Notes: generated by a model from the sequence alone, not told the origin. A stretch of 64,000 nt of DNA from Letharia columbiana (GCF_014066305.1 NW_023501047.1:744001-808000), one strand, 5' to 3'. Counted from the first letter of the stretch, positions 1 through 11,199 are shown. A program made the numbers and translations.

Positions 1-1983
1 CTGATGATATCGATATGAGAGTGGCCTTGTCTAAAAATTTAACGTCGCCAACGGCTGCCGCATGGTCATTCAAGGTCTGAAGAAGGTCCAGGCGGGATTC
101 ATGCTTCCGAAAAAGCTGCAAGGTCCTATCTCGTCCACAAGTCGCAACGATAGTCAAACCCGCTGTGTTGGCGACAGCTATGCCATTCATATCTCCGCTA
201 TGCGCCTGAACAGCCACGTCCGTGTCGGCAGATCGATCAATGAGTCTAGGGATAAATTGGTCAGCGAATGTTTCTTGGATGATACTGTATATGCAAATGG
301 CGTCAGAACTTACCGCAAAACACCGATTTTATCGCCTGAAAGCAGATGCTCGTCAGACCCTAAAGGAACCACTATCTTTAGATCATTGGTATCGCCATCT
401 TCTGGATAGACTGGCTGCTCCAGAGGAATCTTCATGCTGCCAGTGCATGTACCGTCGAGCAACCAGAATAGTACAGTACCTCTTGCTGAAAAGGTAAGAA
501 AATCAGGGCCATCGACCCTGGATTTGGGCAGCAGGCTGGACACCCCAAGTACAGCACTCTCGTGGGCAGGCAGTCTTTTGGAATCGGAACCCCCAGAAGC
601 TCTTTCGGTGTCTGCTGCTCCCTGAATCTCAATAATTCGGTGGGAGTCAATTGTGATGACCCTACCGCGCACGAGCCCAATAGCCATAATATCAGGCACC
701 ATGTCTGAGCTGGTTGAGGAGAAAGGCAAAGTGGTACCATGTGGGACTGTTGGTATTGTAGGCTTGATCAAGGTATCTAGATGCAAGGACCTCATAGTGC
801 CTTGCCTGCCTCCAATCCAAACAAGCCCGTACATATGATCGAAAACAACGCAGAGGATGCCAAAGTCGACCTGAGCAACTCTCTCAAGTCGCTGCGTCCG
901 GTGGCTGTCGTCCAGAAGGCAGATATCGCCTTGCGCAGTACAGAGGATAGCCTTACAGTCGGATATCGCGGCGACGCTGGTAAATGTTGCATCCATCAGA
1001 GGTCCAAGTACGCAATTCCGCCCTGCAAAAGCCTTTGGCGTTAGACTCCCATGTGGTCCTATGCCATTATTGTCCAATTCGAGAGGAATCCGCCAGACCT
1101 TGGCATGGCGAATTCCAATACTGACTACGCTGTGACCCAGCCACGTAACACGATGCACATTACTGCACTTGTTACTAGAATGTAACCTAGCCGATCCGGT
1201 CTTCGCATTGATTGAATATATAAGTATGAACCCGTCATAATTATTTCCAAGAGTGCAAAGCCAACGGGAGTCGTGAGAGAATGCAACGGAGGAGATCCCG
1301 AAGCTATGGTCGCCAAGGATAGACAATGGGACGTCCGATGGACTATCAGACGCTGTAGAGAAAATAAGCACTCTTGGATTATATCCCGTCTGTACCCATT
1401 AATTGAGGATAGCGAACCTAGGGGCTGGCCAATTTACCTCTCCAACAGCCATAAGATCACCTCCGCGGCTTAGTGACACGCACGATGTTTCTCTGCTCCG
1501 GTTGTTGGGCCTACCATGACTTGGTGAATCTGGAGGATAGTCCAGCAAGCTGTTTTGTATTGTCCCACAACCTCCGTCCTTGAGAGGCGATCCATGTCGA
1601 CTCTTTCCCGGAGTACTGGGTGGCGTTGCTGGATTGTAGAATGATGGAGTTGCATTGACTGGTAATGCATTCGGTCTGGCCCTGAATAGTCGCTGGATGA
1701 TATTGAGATGCTCATCGACTCGAGAAAGCACAGTGGCGGAGCCGGCGCAACAGACAAAGCTGTGGCGTTCAGGAAGCGCATCAAAGGCATTAACAGAATT
1801 TGAAGTGGTACCGACGACGCTTTTGAGGCTTAGTTGTAAACTGTTATACTCTCGAGCATGTTTTGTAGAATTGGGGCTGGGAGTTTGGATAGCATGAAAC
1901 CTGCTTATCGGTGTGAGCATCGAGCTTCCAGCATGGCCCATCGAGCTCATCCTAGGTAGTTCAAGAGCGCAGTTCGTCCTCAT
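1..1983 (-). CDS. WD40-repeat protein, MABP1/WDR62-like (3' end outside window)
   Basis: Probable beta-propeller scaffold related to mitogen-activated protein kinase-binding protein 1/WDR62. The exons are 1983-1438, 1389-314 and 284-1, and the gene runs off the window start. The first ~180 residues are Ser/Pro-rich and end in a first WD blade with CVSLSRGGDLMAVGE. Splicing a 48 nt intron (1437-1390) restores GETGYNPRVLIFSTA. Next comes FGISSVAFSHDSRWLCTLG and the conserved SIN-KTGSARLHSSNKCSNV stretch, which I recall from fungal members of this family. Later blades include VWRIPLE and TIVATCGRDRTLQLF. The junction between exons 2 and 3 needs a 29 nt intron (313-285) with a perfect GTAAGT donor and a CTGAC branch site. 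The ATG at 1983 is preceded in frame by open codons and a possible acceptor (tctcag), so a further 5' exon is possible. The gene is divergent from RRG9. Family assignment is from remembered similarity. Confidence 0.82.
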
Positions 1984-2491
1984 CTGATGCGCAACCTGAG
2001 AAATTGAGCTGGTTCAGCGACAGATGCAAGTGCAATCGAGCCAGAGGTTGCCCGTCGGGGACATGCTAAAACTTCTCAGTAGCGTTCTCCAGACTCTTCA
2101 CGGTGCCGCAACTGAAATCAAGACATGTTTACCGCGCGACCCGCTAAAGACCTGCGGACCCCTCGGAGTCAAACAGAATGCGAAAGCTTGGCATCCACAC
2201 AAGGTCCCGCCCCCTCCTAATTTTGTATGTGTAGACCACCCATCATTGATGATATGACCTAGATCTAATTCATCAATCAATTTTTAATAGTCCGAACTGG
2301 TCAGTCTTTGAGGCTATACAGATCTACTTTGATCCTATAGTGGGCTTTCTCCTGCGGTTCCTCGCTTGAGAGCGCCTATACGTGGAAAAGCCTCTTTGGC
2401 CTTCTTGTTACATCCATTTTGAAACGACCTCTAGGCTCTGGAATATTTCTTACGGTCTTGATTGTGCCTTCCTTTACTTCTTATCGTATTC
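1984..2491. promoter_or_regulatory. Divergent intergenic region between WD40 gene and RRG9
   Basis: About 500 bases lie between two divergent start codons, so this stretch must hold both promoters. I see no clear TATA box or named operator. Short open frames here have no recognisable protein character and I do not call them genes. Confidence 0.5.
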
Positions 2492-3688
2492 ATGCCATGC
2501 TCGGCATGCGCTCCTGGTGCGCTAAGACGCTACTTTACCTACACCGAAGCCGCCAGAACAGCTGGCCTGCGCATTCGCAATGTTCGATGCTTGACCATTG
2601 ATTCATCAAGGCACCTGTTTCACATCGACTCGTCCCTTCTACGGAATCAGGCTGCCTGCACCCATCGAATCAGTACGTTACAGCCGTCGCAGGTTCCAGG
2701 CTTTCAAGCTGCTCTCTCCCCAGTCGAGGACCCTACACGAAGAAAGGAGCCATCTCATCGCGACAGGAATGGCTTGATGATAAGGGTTGAAGATCCCACT
2801 GAGATACATGAAAACTTAGTGGGAGTAGCGCAGACAGCGAAAATACCTGTCGAGTTGCGTTCGAGGCGGGACTCGAAATTTTCAGGGTTTCTTAAGCCCC
2901 GATCTTCGCCAAAGGATGGAGAATCTTTCGACCAGGTTCGGTTGAAAGAAAATGCGAGGAATCCAGGACAGCGTGGCGATGCAACATCTATGTGGTCGAA
3001 AAACTCAATTCGTGAGGAAAACTCAGGATCTTCTAAACTCGCAGGCTCTAGCAGAAAGGCTCGGCTACAGGACTACTCCTCCAGAACTGTTGAGGGGAGC
3101 AATGAGGCAATGCGTTCTTCTCGGTCTGCGAAGGCATCCGCGTATTTTCGAACTGGCACTCAAAATTACAAGGACCAGCGTGAACCATGGCAGACACAGA
3201 AAAGCGCATTATCAGAGAAGTTCGGTCCCAGAGGTTGGCTTCCCCGGAAGCGTCTTTCGCCAGACACTTTGGAGGGCATTCGAGCTCTTCATGCCCAGCA
3301 ACCGGATAAATTTACAACGCCAATACTCGCGGATCAATTCAAAGTCTCGCCAGAAGCTATTCGCCGCATCTTGAAGAGCAAGTGGCGACCAAAAGACGAG
3401 GAAGAGGAGAGGAGGAGACAGAGATGGGAGAAGCGTGGAGAGAATATATGGAGTCAACTGGTCGAGATAGGGATCAAACCGCCGAAGAAATGGAGAGATA
3501 TGGGTGTGGGGAAGTCCAGGGAGAGAAAGCCAGCTCGAAGAGAATCGGTGGGGTCTTATTTGGAGTCCAATTCCGAGTCCAAAGTAACATCTAGCCTGCT
3601 GGGCCAATCCACTACAATTCTCCATACCATACCAGCGAACGGACATGGGACTGGTTCTCCGGTGCCATTAAGTGACAGGATGCTATGA
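2492..3688 (+). CDS. RRG9: Required for respiratory growth protein 9 (neugrin family), mitochondrial
   Basis: Single-exon gene, 398 residues from the first ATG at 2492; the open frame continues upstream only through a TTG. The N-terminus is rich in Arg and Ser with few acids, as expected of a mitochondrial targeting sequence. The diagnostic Rrg9/neugrin block lies at about residues 245-330. It contains [75 protein letters not shown]. In yeast Rrg9 is a mitochondrial protein needed for respiratory growth and mitochondrial genome maintenance. The protein is longer than yeast Rrg9 because of a low-complexity Ser/Arg-rich middle (residues ~60-240). Identity rests on the conserved C-terminal block; the N-terminal third is poorly constrained. 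Confidence 0.9.
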   Translation: MPCSACAPGALRRYFTYTEAARTAGLRIRNVRCLTIDSSRHLFHIDSSLLRNQAACTHRISTLQPSQVPGFQAALSPVEDPTRRKEPSHRDRNGLMIRVEDPTEIHENLVGVAQTAKIPVELRSRRDSKFSGFLKPRSSPKDGESFDQVRLKENARNPGQRGDATSMWSKNSIREENSGSSKLAGSSRKARLQDYSSRTVEGSNEAMRSSRSAKASAYFRTGTQNYKDQREPWQTQKSALSEKFGPRGWLPRKRLSPDTLEGIRALHAQQPDKFTTPILADQFKVSPEAIRRILKSKWRPKDEEEERRRQRWEKRGENIWSQLVEIGIKPPKKWRDMGVGKSRERKPARRESVGSYLESNSESKVTSSLLGQSTTILHTIPANGHGTGSPVPLSDRML

Positions 3689-4058
3689 GCCTATATGTAG
3701 GAATATACAGATACTCATACTTAATACTGTAGATTTAAAAATATCGCACGCTAGCATTGAGCCAAAACATCATTGTGAGGTGTCAAGACTAGTATGTTAT
3801 TGCAACCACAAGCCATTAATGTTTTAGCCAGTTCCGTGCAATTCCAGATGATTTCCTGCGGCGAAAATGGACTCATTTGTGGTACATAGAACATCATTAG
3901 CTCTCTCCATGAGCCCGCTACGTCACAGTGAACGGTAGACGCCACGCTTCGCTGCCGCCATTGTTGGCAACTACATCCCACAGTTCAGCTACAGGTGTCA
4001 GTATTCCTGGCCCCATGAGCTCCACTGCATGGAGTGACGCTTGGCCGGGGTCATTACC
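3689..4058. promoter_or_regulatory. RRG9 3' flank and RGP1 promoter
   Basis: The 370-base gap lies between two same-strand genes. The first part is A/T-rich just after the RRG9 stop, as expected of a 3' end; the rest must contain the RGP1 promoter. No specific site is recognised. Confidence 0.45.
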
Positions 4059-6617
4059 ATGTCAGACATCCGTGTGTCTGTGCAATGGAAGAACCCAACA
4101 GTCTTCGCCGGCGAGGACATCGAGTGCACAATAACATTCAAGAACATTGCGCTGGTAGGCAGTGTCCGCCGCTCACCATCCCCAAACTGTCACACTGCCA
4201 GCCATGGCTCACATCGGGACCGGTGGAAGGAGACTCTGCCTGTGCGCTCCGCCAACGCTCCTACGAGTGCTATGCACAGAACGTCGCCCTCGTTGACAGG
4301 CTTTTCTCAATCCCACGCCAGGACACACAAGCAAGCATTGTCGCTCAGCAGCGCCGACGGCTCTCCGAAGTCTCCCATAGTTGATATCACTGACGGCACA
4401 TCTAGAAGCTCAAATCAGGAGGGAAACAAGCACAGGAGATCCGTCTCGATTGTCTCTTTTCGTGGGGAGGCATACCAGGAGACCTCTCCGCATAGTCAGT
4501 TGCTGAGCTCCGGACGTTTAGGCCATGGTCATACTCGTGCGGCCAGTCTGCATGTTATGCCCCGGAGGAACGGGTTACTGAGCAATGGACCATCATCAGG
4601 TACTTCTCATTCTGCGTACTTTACTACATGCTAATCACTAGGCCAGCACCAGGAAATGAGCGGGCCTTTACCATGCCTTCTCCTCTCTTCCGTGCTTCTA
4701 CCTCGTATGCGGAACAACGTCTGAGTCTACAAACTATATCTCACCCAAAGTATCAAATGGTCTCGGACGTTGGTCTTGCCTCTCCAGTGACTGGGACGAG
4801 GGATCGCAGTTCCTATCCGAATTACAGATTTCCTCACGTGCCCGCCCCTATAAATGAAGTCTCTGGGCAAGTCCCCTGGTTACCCAACGAACGGTCGCAT
4901 GATCCTATCAGGAGAGCTCGATCTCCGAGGTCTCAAGACGTTGGCAATGGATTTGACCAATTCAAGCCGGCCACGAGAATCCTTTCGCCTTCTAGTGTCA
5001 ATGGCACACCGCGGAGCAGCGGCGAATTCTATTCGATGAGCAACAATTCAACCGAGACTCTAGCTTCGGAGTATATTAATCAGGGAAATAGCCGTCTGGT
5101 TCACAGGCCAGCTCATAGTCGGCAAGCGTCATGTCTTGCGCCTGCCAAAGCTTCGAAGCCACAAGTGTTAATGATGGGCTACGGGCAGATTACTGGCTCT
5201 TTCACCCTTGATGGGTCACTGGTCAATCAAGGGCCATTTGAAGAAGTCAAGAGGAAGGGCATTGTTGGTGGCCAAGGTGGTGGAGGTGTGGTACGCCATA
5301 AATCAACCAAGCGAGAGAGTGGACTTCTTGGATCTATAGGCTGGGGAAACATCGGAGGATCTCTTGGTGGCTTTCTTGGTGGGACCGAATTAAGTAGCCT
5401 CAAACAGACAAATGACAGCGAAGGTGCAAGATCGATTCCCATTCTTTCAACCCCCCAGTCGATCTTGTTCGTGGATCTTCGGCTCGGACCAGGGGAGAGC
5501 AAAAGCTATAATTATCGCCATCCTTTGCCCAAGGGCATACCGCCTTCATATAAAGGACGAGCTATGAAAATATCCTACAATTTGGTTGTGGGCACGCAGC
5601 GAGCGTCCAATATCACACAGCAGCACCAAGTCCAACGTGCCGATATTCCCTTCAGGATTTTGCCTAGCGTTAACAGTAAGATCCTGCCTTCGTTGGAACC
5701 TGTAATGCTCTAACGCCGGAGTAGGCCACGGTGAAATCCTAGGGCATGACTTGATGTCTCCTCATACAATCTTACAGAATACCGCAGTCACCTCGAGCCT
5801 TGACAATTCTCACAAAGCTGGAGTTGTCCCTGGAGATCCTTCTCCGCTAAAAGTCTCGAAATCTTCCCCTACAGAGTTTCTCTCGTATGTAGAAAAGATT
5901 CTTGACACACCTCGCGTCGAGTCAGGACATGGTCTCCTCTCTCCGACAGAGATTGACTCGCGATCACATACGCCCATGAGCGAAGAGCCAAGTACCATGA
6001 AAGAATCGATTGATCTTGCTATACTGAGAAGCAATATTGCAACATCGATGAATCGCAGCGCAAATCGATTTGAGATAACAAGAAGTGGAGAGCGAGTAGC
6101 AGTGATCCTGCTTGCAAGGCCCGCTTACCGTTTGGGCGAAGCTGTACCCCTCGCTGTTGATTTTCAAGATTCAGACATCTTTTGCTACTCGTTACATGCT
6201 ACCTTGGAGACTGCCGAGACGATAGATCCCGCGATAGCACTGCGGTCTAAAGCCAGTATTCAACGGGTGACTAGACGGATTCATGCGTCTCAATTTGAGT
6301 CTACCATCTCTGCAAGAAAAGTCCTTTTCAGTCCGATAATTCCTATTGCATCAACCCCAGAGTTTATAACGTCCGGCATCAACCTTGAATGGAAATTACG
6401 GTTCGAGTTCGTTACCAGCCGGCTTGGCGATGCCGAGGAACTGGAAGAAGGCATCGAGGGACTCATGGAAGAGGTAGCTAGAGACGAAAGAGGCAGCGTT
6501 CAAGCTGCTGTGCAAGGGCTACCGTGCGAGACTTTCGAAGTCGCAGTACCCTTAAGGGTCTATGGGGCTACGGCAAAATTCGATGAGAAGACTGAAGCAG
6601 GCGATTTTTCCATATGA
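4059..6617 (+). CDS. RGP1: Rgp1, subunit of the Ric1-Rgp1 guanine nucleotide exchange complex
   Basis: Three exons: 4059-4599, 4647-5675 and 5725-6617, giving 820 residues. Introns are 4600-4646 and 5676-5724; the second has a GTAAG donor and a textbook CTCTAACG branch site. Rgp1 is an arrestin-fold protein that with Ric1 activates the Golgi Rab Ypt6/Rab6. The start MSDIRVSVQWKNPTVFAG and the FAGEDIECTITFKN strand match the N-terminus I know for fungal Rgp1. Residues ~45-330 are a long Ser-rich linker, including HTRAASLHVMPRR. The C-terminal fold contains LFVDLRLGPGESKSY, PPSYKGRAMKISYNLVVGTQ and, across the last intron, GEILGHDLMSPHTILQ. That motif is visible only if splicing is done as given. 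It ends CETFEVAVPLRVYGA. The TTG 18 bases upstream of 4059 is not the start. Confidence 0.9.
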
Positions 6618-6910
6618 ATTGCACGTTGTTGTCGATCACTGCCAAAGATCCTGCGGTGAGCTGCGAATTATGCTGCTAGAAAAGTACTATTGATACACTT
6701 TTCGTCGGCGCTTTTAGCAGCGACATTGACCGTCGAAGGCAGCGTGCACACAACGAGAGCTTTTCTAGGGGTGTTCGTAGCTCCAGAACCCCACCTATTC
6801 CACGGTAAATGTGTCTGGAAGCCTAGTGCCAGAACATTTAGGAGGATGCCGTAGTGGAAGGCATCCCGTTTTGTTGACCGAGCAGCCATATTAATGTTAT
6901 CTGCCCAAGT
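6618..6910 (-). other. Convergent 3' region with a residual open frame
   Basis: This lies between the RGP1 stop and the stop of the small minus-strand gene. A minus-strand frame at 6889-6668 encodes a protein-like 73-residue stretch beginning MAARSTKRDAFHYGILLN. It is in the same frame as the last exon of the upstream minus gene, separated by one TAG (6913-6911). It could be an extra exon of that gene reached by an unrecognised intron, a readthrough tail or chance. I recognise no domain. Confidence 0.3.
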
Positions 6911-7398
6911 CTAGCTAATCAAGGTGGAGCAAACCCTTTCCAAATCCGTTTCAGGGATGACAGGCACACGGTCTTCGTGGTATTGGCATATGGGAAATAG
7001 GAATGCCGCTGTACAATACGCCCATCGAATGTCGTCAGTGTGCTGAGAGATATTCCATGCCCCTAGAATTCCAGATGCATACTGTGGCGGGTCCTTAACC
7101 GTGATTATACCATGCAGAATATCGTAACCGGCTGATGACTGGTCAGAAAGGTGTCTCCAAAAGTGCTCGAAAAATCTATGAAATATTTAGAAGAATTTGA
7201 AACGTTGACCAAGCAGCCCTAAGTACACACTAGAGTACGGGCTCACCCGGGTAGCAAAAAAGCCCGCACACCCTAACCAAATGAAGACGACTGCCTTCCC
7301 AGCAGAATTACCTACATTGTTGAATGATTCTCTATATAATAGCCAGTCATTTGACCGTTACCGTCTATTACAGCCTGAAGCCTTTCGGGCGACGACAT
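6911..7398 (-). CDS. Unrecognised small spliced gene, 118 residues, one probable membrane segment
   Basis: No product recognised. A consistent three-exon model is 7398-7362, 7311-7247 and 7165-6911, starting MSSPERLQAVIDGNSAGK. The first intron (7361-7312, 50 nt) is well formed. The second (7246-7166) has a good GTGAGC donor, but the frame-keeping acceptor is a weak GAG. A better CATAG acceptor 10 bases upstream breaks the frame. Residues ~16-33 (KAVVFIWLGCAGFFA) are hydrophobic and may form one membrane helix or a signal anchor. The last exon reads as ordinary coding sequence, with GYDILHGIITVKDPPQYASG and HTDDIRWAYCTAAFLFP. The gene is divergent from MOB1. Alternatives are a broken gene (weak acceptor, TAG then more protein-like frame) or a longer gene with another exon. 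Confidence 0.45.
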
Positions 7399-7814
7399 TG
7401 TGCTTGATAATGAGGGAAGACTACTAAATTTGTGTGTGAAATGTATGCGGGATGGCCCTGCTTACTCGGAGTTGGTATGGAGAGGACACCAATGGAACGA
7501 CTCACCAAGATCAGATAAGGTCATCGATCTAGCAGCTGCTAGCCGGGTGGGGCTTCGGGCGCTTAAATCGTAAATCGCGGCAAGTCGTCTCCAAGGCAAT
7601 TCCTCGATCTCAAACAGTAAACAGTGAGACTAGGTACACCAAAACCAAACAAACAGCTGATTGCCAAGACGGGCAGTCATTTGGCTATCCAACTCGGTGT
7701 AAGTAACATTCCATGCGGGATCTGCTACCATAAGTAGATGTTTCCTGACTGACCCAGTGGAATGCAGTAAACCCTCTGCGTGACATCCAAGGCGCAGATA
7801 CTGCAGACAGTGAG
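7399..7814. promoter_or_regulatory. Divergent intergenic region upstream of MOB1
   Basis: About 415 bases lie between the start of the small minus-strand gene and the MOB1 ATG. It should carry both promoters. No specific motif stands out. Confidence 0.4.
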
Positions 7815-8797
7815 ATGGCTTCATTCATCACCACAATGTTCGTCTCTCCACCCTTCCCGGATATATCTCCCAAGCCGCTTCCAGCCGTCTCTACCCCAGT
7901 ACAAATCGCTCCATTCCGCACGTCACTTGCTATTCATGCTACACTTTATGCGGCAGCAACGAAGCAGCCGAAGCAAGCCCACGAAAATGAAGATCTAAGC
8001 TTATCGTATGATGTCGCTAGAAATGCAAGAACGAGAGGTCAATTCAAGCCCAAACACGCAAACAAGGGAACAAGCAGCTACCAATTACGACAATTCGCCG
8101 AGGCGACTCTTGGGAGCGGTAGTTTGAGGAAGGCTGTGAAACTGCCCGAGGGAGAAGACTTGAGTGAATGGCTAGCCGTCAATAGTAAGGAGAATACAGC
8201 ATCTGCCTGTGAAGCGGCTAACGTCTGACAGTCGTCGATTTCTATAACCAAATCAATCTTCTTTACGGTTCCATCACAGAGTTCTGCTCTCCACAGTCGT
8301 GCCCTGAGATGAAAGCCACTGATGAGTAATGTTCTTCCATCTCAATCAATCGGGTGTCGCTGATGAAATAGATTCGAATATCTCTGGCAAGACTCCGAGA
8401 ATTTCAAGCGACCGACCAAGATGCCTGCACCTGAATATATCGAGCATTTGATGGCATGGGTCCAGAGTAATATCGACAACGAATCGATGTTCCCTAGCAG
8501 GATAGGTGGGTTCGACAGGATACTATACCCTTAATGATGCTGATTGAAATGCCAGGCGTGCCCTTTCCAAAATCCTTTCCAGTCCTGATCCGTCAGATTT
8601 TCAAACGACTCTACAGAGTATACGCCCATATCTACTGTCATCACTATCCGGTAGTTGTTCAGCTCGGATTAGAACCTCATCTGAACACGAGTTTCAAGCA
8701 TTATGTTCTCTTCATTGACGAGCACAGCCTAGCAAGCGGGAAAGATTTCTGGGGGCCTTTGGGAGACCTGGTTGACAGCATGCTGAGGAGCGACTGA
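7815..8797 (+). CDS. MOB1: MOB kinase activator Mob1
   Basis: Five exons: 7815-7837, 8021-8184, 8232-8325, 8372-8505, 8556-8797, giving 218 residues, the usual Mob1 length. Mob1 binds and activates NDR/LATS kinases (Dbf2/Sid2) at the spindle pole body and septum for mitotic exit and septation. The fold is unmistakable: [93 protein letters not shown]. The zinc ligands are present: Cys81 and Cys86 (CSPQSC) and His163 and His168 (HIYCHH). Exon 1 is only 23 nt and is followed by a 183 nt intron; reading through that intron gives a misleading longer N-terminus. Every splice preserves the frame, and branch sites such as GCTAACG are visible. The protein ends [12 protein letters not shown]. Confidence 0.97.
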
Positions 8798-9109
8798 TTA
8801 GTTAATCGACAACCGAGTTGCGAAGATCTATGATGTGAAACGGACGCATGCATAACAGGATTTTGGTGCATTCTTTGGCAGCGGGATAGGTCTGGGTCTC
8901 GTCTACTTTTGTAGTGTCTTTGATTTAGCATAATTACGTATGCCACATTGCAAATGAGGACGAGGGGGAGCCCGTAAATAGCAAGAAGGCTTGGCGCAGG
9001 TGCTAGTAGAACGGAGCAAAACCATAAGGCTCTATCCGCCCGGCATTAAGTACCGTCTGTGATACTTCACAGCATCTGCCACTCTTTATTTCGTCGGTAA
9101 TCTGTCAAC
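8798..9109. promoter_or_regulatory. MOB1 3' flank and ATP5 promoter
   Basis: A 312-base gap between two plus-strand genes. It must contain the MOB1 3' end and the ATP5 promoter. Nothing specific is recognised. Confidence 0.45.
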
Positions 9110-9997
9110 ATGTTGTCAAGACAAGTGAGGACTGTGTCATCGAGAGCAGCAGCGTCCCGCATATCTTGCGCAGTTGCTCCTCCAGCCCTGAGGACCTACG
9201 CACAGGCAGCGCCAGCTCAAGATGCTAAACCACCAGTAGCTCTGTACGGCCTTGACGGAACATACGCGAGTGCATTGGTATGTCCGAGATATCCATACTC
9301 CCTACAGAAATTGAAGGCGGCCGAGCTTGAGTCATCGTCAAAGGTAACTGATTGTCCTAAATCTAGTATACGGCCGCAGTCAAAACATCTGCACTCGAAA
9401 CCACGTCGAAGTCTCTCGCAGCCTTAGCCGATGTCTTCAAAAAGGACACCAAGCTCCCCGTCATTCTCACCGCTCCAACTCTAACACCTGGCGACAAGTC
9501 TCAGATTATTCAGGAGCTACAACGGCACATGGGAGGGCAGGATAAGGGCGATACGGTCAAGAACTTCCTGAAGACACTCGCCGACAACAATAGGCTTGGG
9601 ATACTACAAGGCGTGTGCGAGAAGTTTACAACGCTTATGGGTGCTGCAAGAGGGGAGATCGATTTGACCATCACAAGCGCTTCGGTAAGTCTTCAGCTGA
9701 ACGATGGCGACTTCTTTAAATTGATGAGCGTACTTATTTACAGAAGCTTGATCCGAAGACACTTCAAAGGCTAGAGACTGCCGTCTCCAAATCAGAGTAC
9801 AGTCAAGGCAAAAAGCTCAAGGTCATACCAAAGGTAAAGCACAATGATGATCTAGCTCTCTGCAAAGGTTAACAGATTGAAAGGTGAACCCTGAAATCAA
9901 GGGTGGCTTGGTTGTAGAGATTGGAGATCGGACAATTGATCTGAGTGTTTCTTCGAAGATTTCGAAGATGAATAAGCTCTTAACCGACACCCTATAA
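9110..9997 (+). CDS. ATP5: Mitochondrial F1Fo ATP synthase OSCP subunit (subunit 5)
   Basis: Four exons: 9110-9277, 9367-9684, 9744-9833 and 9884-9997, giving 229 residues. OSCP links the F1 head to the peripheral stalk on the matrix side of the inner membrane. The N-terminus [17 protein letters not shown] is a clear mitochondrial presequence. The mature part contains [16 protein letters not shown], then [29 protein letters not shown] and the C-terminal [20 protein letters not shown]. It ends in the [11 protein letters not shown] helix, as in yeast Atp5. Introns 1-3 are 89, 59 and 50 nt. Intron 1 contains a 36 nt in-frame stretch (9308-9343) framed by AG and GT that homologues do not have; I treat it as intronic. 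The gene is tail-to-tail with ADI1. Confidence 0.97.
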
Positions 9998-10247
9998 GAA
10001 TTCACCCTCTTAGGAAGATAGGGAGGTATATTAGGGAGAGCTTTTGATCGAATGGTCTGACAACATCGGAGCACCATTTGCGTCGCGTTGTACATCATCA
10101 ACAGTCCCGCAGCCATTTCCTGAAATAGATTTAGGTCTAGATCATTGAATACTTCTACAACCATGGCTATTGAGGATTTGCGACCTTTGTCGTGGTGAAA
10201 TGTTAGCATCCACAGGCCCGAATCATTTCGTCCAGAATGTAGACCAT
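9998..10247. other. Convergent 3' intergenic region (ATP5 / ADI1)
   Basis: The stop codons of ATP5 and ADI1 face each other across 250 bases. The stretch should hold both 3' UTRs and terminators. A long minus-strand open frame crossing it runs antisense into ATP5 exon 4 and is not taken as a gene. Confidence 0.5.
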
Positions 10248-10957
10248 TCAAGTCATCATCCCAGCCTTTGCGCTCTTATCCTGCAGGTAACTCTTTCGGT
10301 GTGGGTTCTTCTCTAGCTCTGGGGCGCGGTTGAGAGGTGTCCATTTCGGCTCGTCCTTGAACAGTCGCATGGCTTTGATGTACTGCTCATATCATCAGCG
10401 TTTCCTTCCCTGGAATCGCACTTCCAAAGCATACGTTCTTGTTATCCGTGGTAAAGCGATGGAAGATGCCTACGACGTTGTCCAATTAGCGCTGATCTAG
10501 CACTGGTGATGGTGACAAGATCAAATGGACTGGGACTGTACCCGATGGTAGAATGATCAGGTCATCCTTTTCCAGCCCAATTCTGACCCATTCATCGCTG
10601 TGGCTCCTCACGTCGAAAAAGCCATTGCCGTCGAGTATGTATCGGATCTCTTCATCCTCGTGGAGGTGCTCGTTGAAAAACATCTTTACTTTTTCCTCGT
10701 ATACCGGACCCATCTTCTCTGGCGATACAATGATCTCATCTCTGTTCTTGTAAGACCGCTCGGAGGCAATCTTGTCAACTGTAGATACCGAAGGGCAGTG
10801 GTGGTAGAGGACGCCGAGGTGAGAGAGGTAGTCTGTGCTTACAGCGCGCCCAGAGTCATGGTCTTCGCGCTGATCGCTCTGGCATGGTGTCAGAGATCAA
10901 GACGGGTGTGGAGGTGATATAGCCTACTGGATCTTCGTTGTAATAGTATGCTTTCAT
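10248..10957 (-). CDS. ADI1: Acireductone dioxygenase (methionine salvage)
   Basis: Four exons on the minus strand: 10957-10928, 10869-10542, 10469-10435, 10382-10248, giving 175 residues, close to the usual ~179. The enzyme oxidises acireductone with O2 in the methionine salvage pathway, forming the keto acid precursor of methionine (Fe form). The cupin metal site is intact: His78, His80 and Glu84 in [15 protein letters not shown], with the fourth ligand His123 in GIFHRFTTD. Other family blocks are [45 protein letters not shown] and [17 protein letters not shown]. Introns of 58, 72 and 52 nt restore the frame each time; the last two split the metal-binding cupin core from its C-terminal strand. 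The promoter lies toward 11,200, near the AT block boundary. Confidence 0.96.
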
Positions 10958-11199
10958 GGTTGCTCAGAGAACATATAGATGTTCGCTTGGTTCAGTAATT
11001 GAACTTCGGTTACTGCTTAATATGTCTCGTGCTAGAATATAGCCGGAATTTTTATGCAAGCTGGTGCGGTGTTGTTTGTTTGGCGGCAGCAGCTCCATGA
11101 CTCCGGACAGTCCCCCTCCCCGTCCATACTAATGCCGCCCTAGCGGGTATCCCCGACGGGTTAAACTCTCCCGGTACTTACTACCCTATGATGACACGG
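10958..11199. promoter_or_regulatory. ADI1 upstream region with C-rich tract
   Basis: The 240 bases upstream of the ADI1 ATG contain a pyrimidine tract (gtccccctccccgtcc, near 11,110). It includes CCCCT motifs (AGGGG on the other strand) resembling fungal stress-response elements. Their function here is a guess. Confidence 0.35.

Noticed and set aside
5702..5777. Alternative RGP1 intron 5702-5777
   Set aside because: It would remove the conserved GEILGHDLMSPHTILQ segment; the intron 5676-5724 has better donor and branch site and retains it.
7281..7427. 48-residue plus-strand frame MKTTAFPAELPTLL...
   Set aside because: It is antisense to exons 1 and 2 of the minus-strand gene, whose spliced frame reads more like a protein and has proper splice sites.
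7838..8020. Long N-terminal extension of MOB1 by reading through intron 1
   Set aside because: The conserved [10 protein letters not shown] segment joins to MASFITT when the 183 nt intron is removed; the extension has no similarity to Mob1.
9823..10251. 142-residue minus-strand open frame
   Set aside because: It runs antisense through ATP5 exon 4 and the shared 3' region. No domain, and its sequence is explained by the opposite-strand gene.
1..11000. A biosynthetic or defence gene cluster
   Set aside because: Neighbouring genes have unrelated housekeeping roles and mixed orientations; no core enzyme, transporter or regulator set was found.
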